Position numbers and translations under genes: made by a program
The notes under the pieces: generated by a model
Database searches by the model: none
Seen by the model: the letters and a program-made list of their open reading frames with translations, nothing else
Told to the model about the DNA's origin: nothing
Assembly (NCBI RefSeq): GCF_016862315.1
Contig: NZ_BOMS01000048.1
Coordinates: forward strand, 28,823-92,822
Reading direction: 5' to 3'
Length of the DNA stretch: 64,000 nt
DNA from: Actinoplanes palleronii
GTDB taxonomy: Bacteria > Actinomycetota > Actinomycetes > Mycobacteriales > Micromonosporaceae
Shown here: piece after piece, positions 49,798-58,684 of the stretch
How the letters are laid out: every line of letters starts with the position of its first letter
Numbering within the stretch: the stretch's first letter is position 1

Positions 49798-51435
49798 ATG
49801 CTGAACCGCATCCGCAACGGGCTCCTCGGAGCCGATCACGTGCTGGACGGGCCGTACGGACCGCGCCGGATCACCTACGCCGACTACACCGCGTCCGGGC
49901 AGGCGCTGGACTTCGTCGAGGACTTCCTCCGCGACCAGGTGCTCACCCGGTACGCGAACACGCACACCGAGGCGTCCGCGACCGGCGCGCAGACCGGGGC
50001 GCTGCGCGAACAGGCCCGCGCGCTCATCCACCGCAGTGTCGGGGCCGGTCCCGAGCACGTCGTGCTGTTCTGCGGCTCGGGGGCGACGGCGGCGGTCGCC
50101 AAGCTGACCGGGATCTTGGGCTTGCGGCTGCCCGAGCAGCTCGACGACCGGTACCACCTGCGCGCGCACATCCCGCGGCGGGAGCGCCCGGTGGTGTTCG
50201 TCGGGCCGTACGAGCATCACTCCAACGAGCTGCCGTGGCGGGAATCGATCGCCGACGTCGTGGAGATCGACGCGGATCGCACCGGGCACGTGGACCTGGG
50301 CGCGCTGCGGGCGGCGCTGCTGGCGTACGCGGATCGACCCCTGCGGATCGGCAGCTTCTCGGCGGCCTCGAACGTGACCGGGATCCTGACCGACACGACG
50401 GCGGTCGCCGGTGTGCTGCGCGAGCACGGTGCGTTGTCGGTGTGGGACTACGCGGCGGCCGGTCCGTACGTACCCATCTCGATGAACAGCAAGGACGCGC
50501 TCTTCCTGTCGCCGCACAAATTCGCCGGCGGACCGCAGACCCCGGGCGTGCTCGTCGTCGACCGGCGGCTGCTCACCAACCGGGTCCCGGTCGTCCCGGG
50601 CGGCGGCACGGTGGCCTACGTCGATCCGACCGGCCACCGCTATCTCGACGACCCGGTGGCGCGTGAGGAGGGCGGCACCCCGGCGATCGTCGAGTCGATC
50701 CGGGCCGGCCTGGTCTTCGCGGTCAAGGACGCGGTCGGCACGGACCTGATCGCCGATCGGGAACGGTCACTGTGGCAGCGCGCCCGCGCCCGCTGGCTCG
50801 CCGAGGAGAACATCGCGATCCTCGGCGACGTCGACGCGGACCGCCTGTCGATCGTGTCGTTCCAGATCCGCGCCGAGGGCCGGTTCCTGCACCACAACTT
50901 CGTCGCGGCACTGCTCAACGACGTGTTCGGCATCCAGGCGCGCAGCGGCTGCTCGTGCGCGGGCCCCTACGGCCACCGCCTGCTCGGCATCGACGAGGCC
51001 CACTCCCGCGAGTTCCGCGACGAGATCCTCGGCGGCTGGGAGGGCATCAAACCGGGCTGGAGCCGCCTGAACCTGAACTACTTCATCTCGGACACCGTCG
51101 CGGACTACCTGATCGACGCGGTGGCGCTGATCGCCCGGCACGGCGCGCGGCTGCTGCCCGACTACCGCTTCGACCCCCGCACCGGCCGCTGGACCCACCG
51201 CCGCGCCACTCCCCCACCGCTGCAGCTGTCTGACCTGCGGCTCTCGGCGGACGGCACGGTCAGCATGCCGCCACCCCCGACCGCGCGGGCCGGCGAGGAG
51301 GCACTGGCCGGCTACCTGACCGAGGCCCGCCGCCTGATGACCGTCCGGCCGGTCCCGGCCGACGGAATGCACCCGGACCTGCCACCGGCCTTCGAGAAAC
51401 TGCGCTGGTTCCTGCTCCCGGACATCTGCCGATAA
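49798..51435 (+). CDS. Class V aminotransferase (cysteine desulfurase-like)
   Basis: The start is ATG 49798 ([15 protein letters not shown]), with GAGGTGAG upstream. The product is 545 residues. The PLP fold covers about 25-450: [35 protein letters not shown], and the PLP lysine in [15 protein letters not shown] Cys-rich [11 protein letters not shown] lies near residue 385, where desulfurases carry the active-site loop. A C-terminal extension of about 90 residues has no recognised domain. The substrate is unknown; no sulfur or cofactor genes lie beside it. Confidence 0.85.
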   Translation: MLNRIRNGLLGADHVLDGPYGPRRITYADYTASGQALDFVEDFLRDQVLTRYANTHTEASATGAQTGALREQARALIHRSVGAGPEHVVLFCGSGATAAVAKLTGILGLRLPEQLDDRYHLRAHIPRRERPVVFVGPYEHHSNELPWRESIADVVEIDADRTGHVDLGALRAALLAYADRPLRIGSFSAASNVTGILTDTTAVAGVLREHGALSVWDYAAAGPYVPISMNSKDALFLSPHKFAGGPQTPGVLVVDRRLLTNRVPVVPGGGTVAYVDPTGHRYLDDPVAREEGGTPAIVESIRAGLVFAVKDAVGTDLIADRERSLWQRARARWLAEENIAILGDVDADRLSIVSFQIRAEGRFLHHNFVAALLNDVFGIQARSGCSCAGPYGHRLLGIDEAHSREFRDEILGGWEGIKPGWSRLNLNYFISDTVADYLIDAVALIARHGARLLPDYRFDPRTGRWTHRRATPPPLQLSDLRLSADGTVSMPPPPTARAGEEALAGYLTEARRLMTVRPVPADGMHPDLPPAFEKLRWFLLPDICR

Positions 51436-51703
51436 CCATTTTGGTACGCATACGGAGCGCCCGACCGCAGGCTACGAGCCGAGTCCCGCCCGTGAGGCCC
51501 CGCCACGCCCGCCCCACCCCCGGCCACCCCGCGCCTCCCTACCCCGGCTGGCTCCCCGGGGTGTCTCGAGAGCGCGCAGGCACCCCTGGAAGCCAGCCGG
51601 CTGAGTTCCCGGGCGAGGGATGCGGGGTCGTCAGGCTGCTCGGCGCCGTGCCGCAATCCGAGCCACCACACGGCCGGCGTCGTCTACGTTCCTTTTCGTG
51701 AGT

Positions 51704-52135
51704 ATGAACCTCTGTCTCGCGAAGGTGCTTCCTGCGCTTGCCGAGCGCATCAAGGCTGACCCGGACCTCTTGGACCAGCTGTGGGAGGAATCCGACGAAC
51801 CCGAGCCCGACGCGGAGATCGCTGCGATCGACCGTGACCATGACACGTTCCTCGAGGACTACCTCTACGTCAGTCGCGAGGTGGACAAGGAGCCAGCCAG
51901 GTACCCGTGGATGCGGCGCGCTCTGAGCGGCACCGGCACCGAGATCGAATACGACTTCGGCTACGACAACGGATTCCTGGTGACCGCGCAGGAGGCTGCC
52001 GAGATCGCCGACGGCCTTGCTCTCGAGGGATGGTGGAGTCAGGGGCAGGCGGTCACGCTCATCCCGCACGCCATCGCGGCGTTCTACCGCTCGGCCGCCG
52101 ACGAGGGACGGGCTGTCATCGGCGGAGTGGCGTAG
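51704..52135 (+). CDS. Small acidic protein, unknown family
   Basis: The start is taken as ATG 51704 (MNLCLAKVLPALAER); GTG 51698 is in frame. The product is 143 residues with no signal or membrane segment. It is rich in Asp/Glu (LWEESDEPEPDAEIAAID). Its pattern of short helices followed by YDFGYDNGFLVTAQEA resembles the small DUF1877-like proteins, but I cannot assign it. A hairpin follows the stop. Confidence 0.6.
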   Translation: MNLCLAKVLPALAERIKADPDLLDQLWEESDEPEPDAEIAAIDRDHDTFLEDYLYVSREVDKEPARYPWMRRALSGTGTEIEYDFGYDNGFLVTAQEAAEIADGLALEGWWSQGQAVTLIPHAIAAFYRSAADEGRAVIGGVA

Positions 52136-52527
52136 CTGACCGCGACAGATCAGTAAGGTCCGTCAGCGGTCTGACGGAACCCGTCAGCGAGGTAGGCGGC
52201 GCGTTGTTCGTCAAGCCACCGCGATGTTCGCCAAAGCATTCACCGTACGTCGACCCGCGCCCTGACTGTCCCGTCCGGGTGAAGCTGTCACTTCCCGCCG
52301 GACGGGGCGGCTATCTGTCTGCCAGGGACACATAGCTCCAGCTCACAGACAGATCGATCTTGCCGCCCTGATCTCCCGGCGATGACTATCGAGTCGCCAG
52401 ATCCCGCCACATCGGACGACGTGTCCAGGGCCGGACGACATCGGGGGGAGCGCTGTCCAGAACAGCGCCGACACCTTCGGCCCGACCGGTGGCAGGGAGA
52501 CCGCGACAATCGATGAGAGAAGGAACG
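52136..52527. other. Intergenic region with hairpin after the 51704-52135 gene
   Basis: About 390 bp with no supported gene. A 7-bp perfect hairpin (TCCGTCA at 52159-52165, TGACGGA at 52172-52178) lies 24 bp after the upstream stop and may end that transcript. The rest presumably carries the promoter of the next secreted protein. Confidence 0.5.
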
Positions 52528-53037
52528 ATGCTCACACGTGTGCTCCACCGCCTCGCCTCGGCAACCCTGATCGCCGGCCTGCTGGTCGGCGCCGGCGCCA
52601 CCCCCGCAATGGCCTCGGGGACCGCCGCGCTCCCGAAGTACTGCGCGACGTTCGTCTCGGCCGCTACGGCGGCACGCACCGAGGCCCCGGTGGTGACGTG
52701 TTCGAACACCTCCGCCGCCGACGCGAAGGCAGCGCTGCCCGCCTCGGCGGCGGCGAACGTGCTGCTCATGAGCGCGTACTCCAACGCCCAGTTCCAGGGC
52801 AGCACGCTGAACATCTACCGGGGTGCGTACTGCGACTCGGAGGGCTACGACATCTACTTGACCAGTTACGACAACTGGGCCAAGAAGGTCTCCTCGATCC
52901 GTGGCTACCAGAGCTGCAACACCGTGGGGCTCGGCTCGCTGACCGGGAACCACCACATCGGCCACGCCCTGTCGTGGTCGTTCGGCGGGACGGTCTTCAA
53001 CGACAACGTCGCGTACGTCCACCTGTACTACAACTGA
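52528..53037 (+). CDS. Small secreted protein with beta/gamma-crystallin-like or I36 inhibitor-like fold
   Basis: The start is ATG 52528 (MLTRVLHRLASATL), with AAGGA just upstream. The product is 169 residues. After a signal peptide (about 1-30, AMAS) there are four cysteines. The part NAQFQGSTLNIYRG...SYDNWAKKVSSIRGYQSC has the Greek-key pattern seen in beta/gamma-crystallin and peptidase inhibitor I36 proteins of actinomycetes. The function is not known; inhibitor or surface structural roles are possible. Confidence 0.65.
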   Translation: MLTRVLHRLASATLIAGLLVGAGATPAMASGTAALPKYCATFVSAATAARTEAPVVTCSNTSAADAKAALPASAAANVLLMSAYSNAQFQGSTLNIYRGAYCDSEGYDIYLTSYDNWAKKVSSIRGYQSCNTVGLGSLTGNHHIGHALSWSFGGTVFNDNVAYVHLYYN

Positions 53038-53050
53038 CGGCTTCCACCGT

Positions 53051-53146
53051 CCGGCCCGAAGACGCCTTCGGGCCGGGCAGCGGCCCGGCCGTGACGACCC
53101 CGCCCAGCACTCAGGGGTGCCTCCAGACCGCGAAGACACCCCTGAG
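53051..53146. terminator. Two hairpins between convergent genes
   Basis: The first is a perfect 11-bp stem with a 4-base loop (53051-53061 with 53066-53076). The second is a perfect 10-bp stem, CTCAGGGGTG with CACCCCTGAG (53110-53119 and 53137-53146). They probably end the crystallin-like gene (plus) and the beta-propeller gene (minus) respectively. Confidence 0.7.
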
Positions 53147-53162
53147 CTCAAGCAAATCAGGA

Positions 53163-54119
53163 TCAGAGGTAGTCGCGCAGCGTCAGGTTACGCAGCGCAG
53201 CCGGCTCGGCCTTGGTCGCCAGGACCTTGCCCTTGGCGGACACCAGCGTCAGCACCCGCTTGCTCGCCGGGCCGCTGCGGACCAGCACCGTCCCGTTCGA
53301 GCGGATCAGAACCTGCGACACCGCACCGCGCACCGGCAGAGCCACCGCCTTGCCGGTCTTGGTGTTGATCAGGGTGTCGGCCACCTCGCCGCTGCCGATG
53401 TCACCGTCGGTCTCGTCGCCCTTGATCAGGTTGACGGTGATCCGGCTGCCGTCGCGGTTGGTGCTGACGATGTCGTACGCCCGCAGTTTCTTCGGGTTGT
53501 TCCGGTCGAATTTGCCGAGCACCGGAACCCGCGTGACGCCGGTCCCGTTGATCCGGGCCGACCAGATGCCGCCGGTGCCGTCCGACCAGAGGTAGCGCTT
53601 GCCGTCGCCGGTCATCCGGTAGTGGATGCCCTTAGCCTGCACGCTGCGCGGCAGGGCGGTGAACTTGCCGGTCGAGATCTGCACGACGCCGGCCTTGTTG
53701 TCGGACTTGCGCGCGACGATCAGGCCCTTGCCGTTGGCCGTCCAGTTCGGCCCGAAGCCCACCGGCGCCGCCTTGAACGAGAGCTTGCGGACATGAGTGC
53801 CGTCCGGGTTGGCCACCCGGAGCAGACCGGTTCCGGTCACGTAGGCCAGCCGCTTGCCGTCCGGCGAGAACTCGGCGAAGTACGCCGGGTAGCCGCTGAG
53901 CACGGTGCGCTGCTTGCCGTTGCGGTAGGAGACGAACTTCAGACCGCCGGACTGCTCCTTGGCGTAGTACAACGTACCGTTGATCTTGGTAGTGGCGGCC
54001 GATGCGGCGACGGCCGCAACCGGAGCGGACGCCGGTGCCGCAGAGGCCGCGGTGGCCGCCAGGCCGGGCAGCAGGAGCAGACCCGTGGCGACGGCCAATC
54101 CGGCCTTGATCGATTTCAT
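53163..54119 (-). CDS. Secreted TolB-like beta-propeller protein
   Basis: A 318-residue protein with a signal peptide (about 1-29) and an Ala-rich stretch. It has repeated propeller motifs of the TolB/PD40 type (FAEFSPDGKRLAYVTGTG, RVANPDGTHVRKL, NWTANGKGLIVARKS). No enzyme domain is attached. Such proteins act as binding scaffolds; the partner is unknown. Confidence 0.75.
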   Translation of the reverse strand: MKSIKAGLAVATGLLLLPGLAATAASAAPASAPVAAVAASAATTKINGTLYYAKEQSGGLKFVSYRNGKQRTVLSGYPAYFAEFSPDGKRLAYVTGTGLLRVANPDGTHVRKLSFKAAPVGFGPNWTANGKGLIVARKSDNKAGVVQISTGKFTALPRSVQAKGIHYRMTGDGKRYLWSDGTGGIWSARINGTGVTRVPVLGKFDRNNPKKLRAYDIVSTNRDGSRITVNLIKGDETDGDIGSGEVADTLINTKTGKAVALPVRGAVSQVLIRSNGTVLVRSGPASKRVLTLVSAKGKVLATKAEPAALRNLTLRDYL

Positions 54120-54209
54120 TCTTTCCCCCGTGCGTGATGTGGAGCGATGCGGCGGTGCCCCGACCGCGCCCCGACGTTATCCCCGCCGATCATCCGTACC
54201 CTGCCGTGA

Positions 54210-54683
54210 CTACTCCTTGGCACGAATCCGGGAATAGTCCCCCTCGGCCAGGCGTGCAATGTGGACGGCGCGCTTTTTCAACAACCTTTTCAGGTACGGC
54301 CTGAGCACGATCCGGGTCACCACCGCACCCAACGCTCCCCACGGCGCCCGAACCGTCATCCGATCCGTCATCCGGGTGCGCCCATCCCCGAGATCCTCGA
54401 AGCAGTGCTCGTGCCGCATCGACCGAAAGGGACCACGAGTCTGCTCGTCCACGAAGCGATACGGCCGGTCATACGCAGTAATCCGGCTGGTCATCCGCCA
54501 CCGCACGCCGAGGTGCCGAGCCCTGAACGTCACCTCGTCACCGAGCCCCAACCGCCGGCGGCCCGCAGATGTCGTCGCGGTCTCCCGGCTCCCGGCCAGG
54601 GACTCGGCATGAACGTCAACGTCGAGCTCCAGGTCGAACACCGCCCCCGGCGCAGCCCCGATGACCGAAACGACCTCAATCAC
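54210..54683 (-). CDS. SRPBCC-family protein
   Basis: A 157-residue protein of the START/polyketide cyclase-like SRPBCC fold: MIEVVSVIGAAPGAVFDLELDVDVH at the start, LGDEVTFRARHLGVRWRMTSRI and FVDEQTRGPFRSMRHEHCFEDLGDGRTRM later. It has a hydrophobic ligand cavity; the ligand is unknown. It overlaps the preceding short gene by 4 bp (ATGA). Confidence 0.8.
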   Translation of the reverse strand: MIEVVSVIGAAPGAVFDLELDVDVHAESLAGSRETATTSAGRRRLGLGDEVTFRARHLGVRWRMTSRITAYDRPYRFVDEQTRGPFRSMRHEHCFEDLGDGRTRMTDRMTVRAPWGALGAVVTRIVLRPYLKRLLKKRAVHIARLAEGDYSRIRAKE

Positions 54684-54889
54684 CGCGCACCTGCAACCAG
54701 GCAGACGACGAGATCGTCGGGCACCGACTGGAGCTGCTGATCGGCCGGTGCCTCGATCACCGTAGCGCCGGCTTCCTCGGCCGCCGCGGTGACGACGTCA
54801 ACATCAGAAACCGGAAACCTCCACTGCCGCACCGGCCGCTCCCGATCAGCCACCGACACCACAACGCGCTGCAGTCCCCGTATGCCCAT
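54680..54889 (-). CDS. Short VOC/glyoxalase-like fragment protein
   Basis: A 69-residue frame from 54889, coupled by ATGA to the SRPBCC gene. Its first part (LQRVVVSVADRERPVRQWRFPVSDVD) and end (TVIEAPADQQLQSVPDDLVVCLVA) look like the two ends of a VOC-family domain, with the middle missing. A normal domain has about 120 residues. It may be a shrunken or decaying copy. Confidence 0.5.
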   Translation of the reverse strand: MGIRGLQRVVVSVADRERPVRQWRFPVSDVDVVTAAAEEAGATVIEAPADQQLQSVPDDLVVCLVAGAR

Positions 54890-55009
54890 AGGCCGACCCT
54901 AACGAACCGTCCCACCCAACACCCGCTCGGCAAAACGGCGAGACCGGGCGAGGTCGCCGACGACGGAAGCGGCTCGCGCACCGGGCCGGCCCGGTGCGAT
55001 CATCGGCCG

Positions 55010-55297
55010 GTGAGCGACGAGCAGGCGCGGGTATTGGCACGTAACGGGAATCTCGCGGTGACGCACCTGGACGGGCGAGCTTTCCCAGGAGTCCACATCC
55101 AGGGCGACACTTTCGCCAATTGGCAGCACCAACTCGCCGAGGCGACCCGCCGACTGCACAACACCACCGACGACGCCGATGCCACGGACGACCTCACGGA
55201 CGTCGTCGAGGAGATGACGGAGGTTCTGCGCTTCTACGAGGCCACCCTGAAAACCCAGGGCCTACGGCGACCATATTTCCACCAGCAGATCGACTGA
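55010..55297 (+). CDS. Small DUF6959-like protein
   Basis: A 95-residue protein from GTG 55010. It has a conserved-looking core NLAVTHLDGRAFPGVHIQGDTF followed by helices (WQHQLAEATRRL, DVVEEMTEVLRFYEATL). I place it with the small DUF6959-type proteins of actinomycetes from the core motif only. The function is unknown. Confidence 0.6.
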   Translation: MSDEQARVLARNGNLAVTHLDGRAFPGVHIQGDTFANWQHQLAEATRRLHNTTDDADATDDLTDVVEEMTEVLRFYEATLKTQGLRRPYFHQQID

Positions 55298-55497
55298 CGG
55301 CCGCATGACCTGCATCCGTCGAGAATGCGGCCAGAGCTGCCGCCACCAGGGTTCGGCGAATTACCCGCTCCAGGCGCCGGCTTCTAGTCGGCGGATTTCC
55401 GAGTGCAAGCGAAGGGCCGGGATGACTTCGTGTTCACGGGCGTACCTGCGCCCTGCGGCTTGCCTGATGTCCGAAATGAGTTTTCCTGGGGTGGTCG

Positions 55498-56271
55498 GTG
55501 TTTCGGTTCGAGTTTGAGCTTCGGCCGGTGCTGGACGTGCCGGCCTGGGGTGGTGACAAGCCGACGCTGCACTGGTTCGGCCTGACCAGTGGGTGGTTCT
55601 GGATGAGCGCCCCGAGCTGCGAGTTCCTCCGCTACACCGACGACGCGGTGGGCCGCTGGGATCTCGAGCGGCCGTATCCCGACTACTACGTCGCCCGGCT
55701 GTGGGAAGACCTGAACGGGCTGCGCTGGGCGCTGCAGGAACCCGTACCCGAGGATCTGATTCCACTGGTGGACGGAACCTTCGTGTCGCGCGAGTTCCCC
55801 GACGACGACTTCGGCGACGATGTGGACGCCGTTTTCGAGGTCCAGAGCGACTACAGCCTGGATCTGGGCTATCTCACCGACTCGCCGTACGTGAGCTGCT
55901 GGCGCCATGTCGCAGACGGCGCAGATCTGGTGACCTTTCGCCAACAGGTCGCGCCCGCGAGGCTCAGCACCTTCGAAGGACCGGCACGACTGGACGCCAC
56001 GGTGCCGGCGGTGGAGTTCTTCGCCGCGATAGAGGACTTCGACCGCCGGTTCATCGCGGCGATGGAGGACCGGGTCACGGCGCTGGAGAGTTCCGGCCCG
56101 CCGCCGGACATCGACCTGGACGTGCGGCAGCTGCGGGCCGAGCACACGAACCGCAGCGGCTGGCTCGGGCAGCGCTTGGCCACGCCCCACGTCGTCGACT
56201 GGGCGAAGGTACGAGTCGGCGCTGCGGAACTCCGCACGTGGCCACCACTACCCCAGCCCGACAACGGCTGA
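55498..56271 (+). CDS. DUF5984-like protein
   Basis: A 257-residue cytoplasmic protein from GTG 55498. The start FRFEFELRPVLDVPAWGG, then LHWFGLTSGWFWM and the C-terminal helical part (FFAAIEDFDRRFIAAMEDRV), resemble the DUF5984 group, which is often found in immunity-like small gene clusters. It is rich in Trp, Asp and Glu. The function is unknown. Confidence 0.65.
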   Translation: MFRFEFELRPVLDVPAWGGDKPTLHWFGLTSGWFWMSAPSCEFLRYTDDAVGRWDLERPYPDYYVARLWEDLNGLRWALQEPVPEDLIPLVDGTFVSREFPDDDFGDDVDAVFEVQSDYSLDLGYLTDSPYVSCWRHVADGADLVTFRQQVAPARLSTFEGPARLDATVPAVEFFAAIEDFDRRFIAAMEDRVTALESSGPPPDIDLDVRQLRAEHTNRSGWLGQRLATPHVVDWAKVRVGAAELRTWPPLPQPDNG

Positions 56272-56449
56272 TCCAGGCCACTCCGGATGCCGCCGCCGAC
56301 GACGGCGACGCAGGCGACGATGATGGCTCGGCGCCGGCGCGCCCCGGCTCTGACGCCGGCACAGGCGAAGATCTATGTCACCTGCTTAGAAGACGGCACC
56401 GGGCTTCCGCCCGAGTTGGTCGGCTTGACGTGAGCGGCGGCCTACTACC

Positions 56450-57037
56450 GTGGGCACCGTGACCGACAAGCTGCCTGAGGTGCCGCCGGCCTATCAGCCA
56501 CCCACGACCGTGCCGCTGGCGCCATGGGAGCCGCCTCTCGTCGAAACCGGTCCACCCCAGACCAAACGCGGCCTCGCCACCCTAGTGATCACTCTCGGTC
56601 TCCTGCTGTGCCTCGGCGCGGTCGTGCTGGCCATCCGCCTCTGGCCGCAGAGCAAGAACGAGACATCCCCCGCCGCCGTCACGGCCACAGCCCCCGTGCC
56701 GGAAGCCACCGTTCCGGAAGCCACCGCGCCGGAAGTGGCTGCGACCGGCCTGCCGGAACTCCCGGCCCTGCCCGCCAGCGCCGAGCAAGACCTCGAGGAC
56801 GCCACCGACGGCACGTCCACTGCGATCCGCTTCACCAACACCACCAGCGCAACGATCAGCGTCTCCTGGCTGAACTACGACCACAACCGGACCTGGTACG
56901 CCGACCTCGCCCCCGGCCAGTCCTACGACCAGCAGACCTACACCGGCCACGTCTGGGTCATCACCCGCACCGGCGGCACCGCACTCGCCCTCTACGTCGC
57001 CACCGCCGCCCCGGCCCAAGCGACCATCCGCCAGTAG
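56450..57037 (+). CDS. Membrane-anchored protein with VHL beta-domain-like ectodomain
   Basis: A 195-residue protein from GTG 56450 (GTG 56459 possible). It has a Pro-rich cytoplasmic tail (1-38), one membrane helix (about 42-63; LATLVITLGLLLCLGAVVLAI), an Ala/Pro/Glu linker, and an outer domain (about 115-190). The outer domain reads IRFTNTTSATISVSWLNYD, then YADLAPGQSYDQQTYTGHVWVI, the pattern of the beta domain of the VHL protein (F-x-N, W-L-x-[FY], GH-x-W). Bacterial VHL-like domains are secreted or surface proteins of unknown role. The gene is 34 bp from the end of the convergent MCP remnant. Confidence 0.7.
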   Translation: MGTVTDKLPEVPPAYQPPTTVPLAPWEPPLVETGPPQTKRGLATLVITLGLLLCLGAVVLAIRLWPQSKNETSPAAVTATAPVPEATVPEATAPEVAATGLPELPALPASAEQDLEDATDGTSTAIRFTNTTSATISVSWLNYDHNRTWYADLAPGQSYDQQTYTGHVWVITRTGGTALALYVATAAPAQATIRQ

Positions 57038-57071
57038 CAGGAACCCGCCGCCGGCCGCGACAAACCCGCCA

Positions 57072-58667
57072 TCAGACCGCCAACCGGTCCAAGCGCTCGA
57101 TCGCCGCCGACACCTCACCCGTCAACGCGCTCAGAGTGCTCGCCTGCTCCCCCGTCATGACCTGCGCCTGCGCGGTCGTCACATCGATGTCCGCTATCGC
57201 CCCGCTCATCGTCGACATGATCTCTACGACCGCCTCCACGTGCTCGTTCAGCTCGTCCAGGGTCGCGCTGATGGTCGCCGTGGACTCCGCGGTTGTCGTC
57301 GCCAACGACTTCACCTCGTCGGCCACCACCCCGAAGCCCTTCCCGGACTCCCCGGCCCGCGCCGCCTCGATCGTGGCGTTCAGCGCGAGCAGGTTCGTCT
57401 GCTTGGCGATCCCGCCGATGAACCGGGCCACCTCGTCCACCCGCCGCAGGCTCGCATGCAGGGTGCCGACCGCACCGGCGGCCGCCTCGTTGCTCACCAG
57501 CAGGCGACCCGCCGCGTCCCGGACCCCGGCGACCTGACCTTCGATCCGCCCGGCCGCCGCGCTCACCGTCGCCGCCCGCTCGGACACACCCGCCAACTGC
57601 TCGTTGACTGCCGCCGACGTGCCGGTGACCAGCTCCCTGGCAGCGCGCCGCGAGGAGTCCTGTGCCGCGCGCTGCTCCTCGTGCGCGAGCTGCACCTCCT
57701 GCTGGCGCTGCTCCTGCTCGGTGCGCAGCTGCTGCTCGTTGGTGCTGATCCGGTCGAGCATCGAGTCGATCGCCCGGCCGAGCGCGGCGAGGTCGTCGGC
57801 GCCGGACGCGTTGATCCGCAGCCGATGATCACCGGAGGCGATGATCTGCTCGGTGGTGCGCAGCAGCGGACGGACCCGGCCGCGCAGCGCCCGGCGGGTC
57901 GACCAGCGCATCAGCCCGACCAGCAGCACGCCGGCCACCGCCACCATGGCGAACAGCCGCCAGGCGGTACGGGTCGCGGCCTGGCAGATCGGCCGGGGCT
58001 GGATCGCTTCCAGGGTCAGGCTGCCGCCGTCGAGGGTGCCGATGGTGGCGTCGACCGCGATCCGGTCGGCGTCCAGGACCGCGGTGTGCACCGCGACCGA
58101 GCCGAGCATGCTGGTCAACGCGGGCTGGGCGGTCGCGCCGGACCGGGCTCCGGCCGCGATCGTGATGCTCAGGTCGAGGTCCTTGCCGAGTGTACCGAGC
58201 CGGTCGGCGCTGAGCTGTTTGAGCATGACGAACCCGCCGGACGGCGTGCCCTCGCCGGTGCTGTGGAACGCGCCCAGCCCGCAGAACAGGTAGCCCCCGC
58301 CGGCGGACAGCACGCCGCAGGTGGCGGTCCCGGCCGGGGCGCCGGGATCGTACAGCTGCTTGAGCAGGGCCGGGTCGGTCAATCCGGCCGGCAGGGCGAG
58401 GTACTCATCGCCGCCGGTGGTGAGGCCACCGGCGCGCAGGCTGCCGTCCGGGCCGATGCCGAGCACGCCGTCCAGGTCGTTCGCGTCGTGCTGGGTGGCC
58501 GGCGGGAAGTTGAGCTCGAAGCTCGCCGTGTCGGCAGTGCCGATCGCGGTGTAGGCCTCGTCCCAGATGCTGTTGGTGACGCCGAACGCGGTCAGCAGCC
58601 GAGCCTGACCGTCGAGCCCGATCCGGATCCGCTCGGCGTTCTGAGTGATAGCCGACCGTGTCCCCGG
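57072..58667 (-). pseudogene. Methyl-accepting chemotaxis protein, 5'-truncated
   Basis: The frame is open from 58667, just after an in-frame TAA (58668-58670), but has no ATG or GTG for the first part. The first 60 codons ([25 protein letters not shown], then [12 protein letters not shown]) look like an interrupted CHASE4-type sensor domain. Then come a membrane helix ([15 protein letters not shown]), a HAMP domain and the signalling domain with hairpin tip [26 protein letters not shown]. The N-terminal membrane helix and the start of the sensor are missing. A shorter product from GTG 58466 is possible but would lack the first helix. The cut lies 18-25 bp from the cheA stop. Confidence 0.75.
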
Positions 58668-58684
58668 TTACTAAAACCGCAAGA

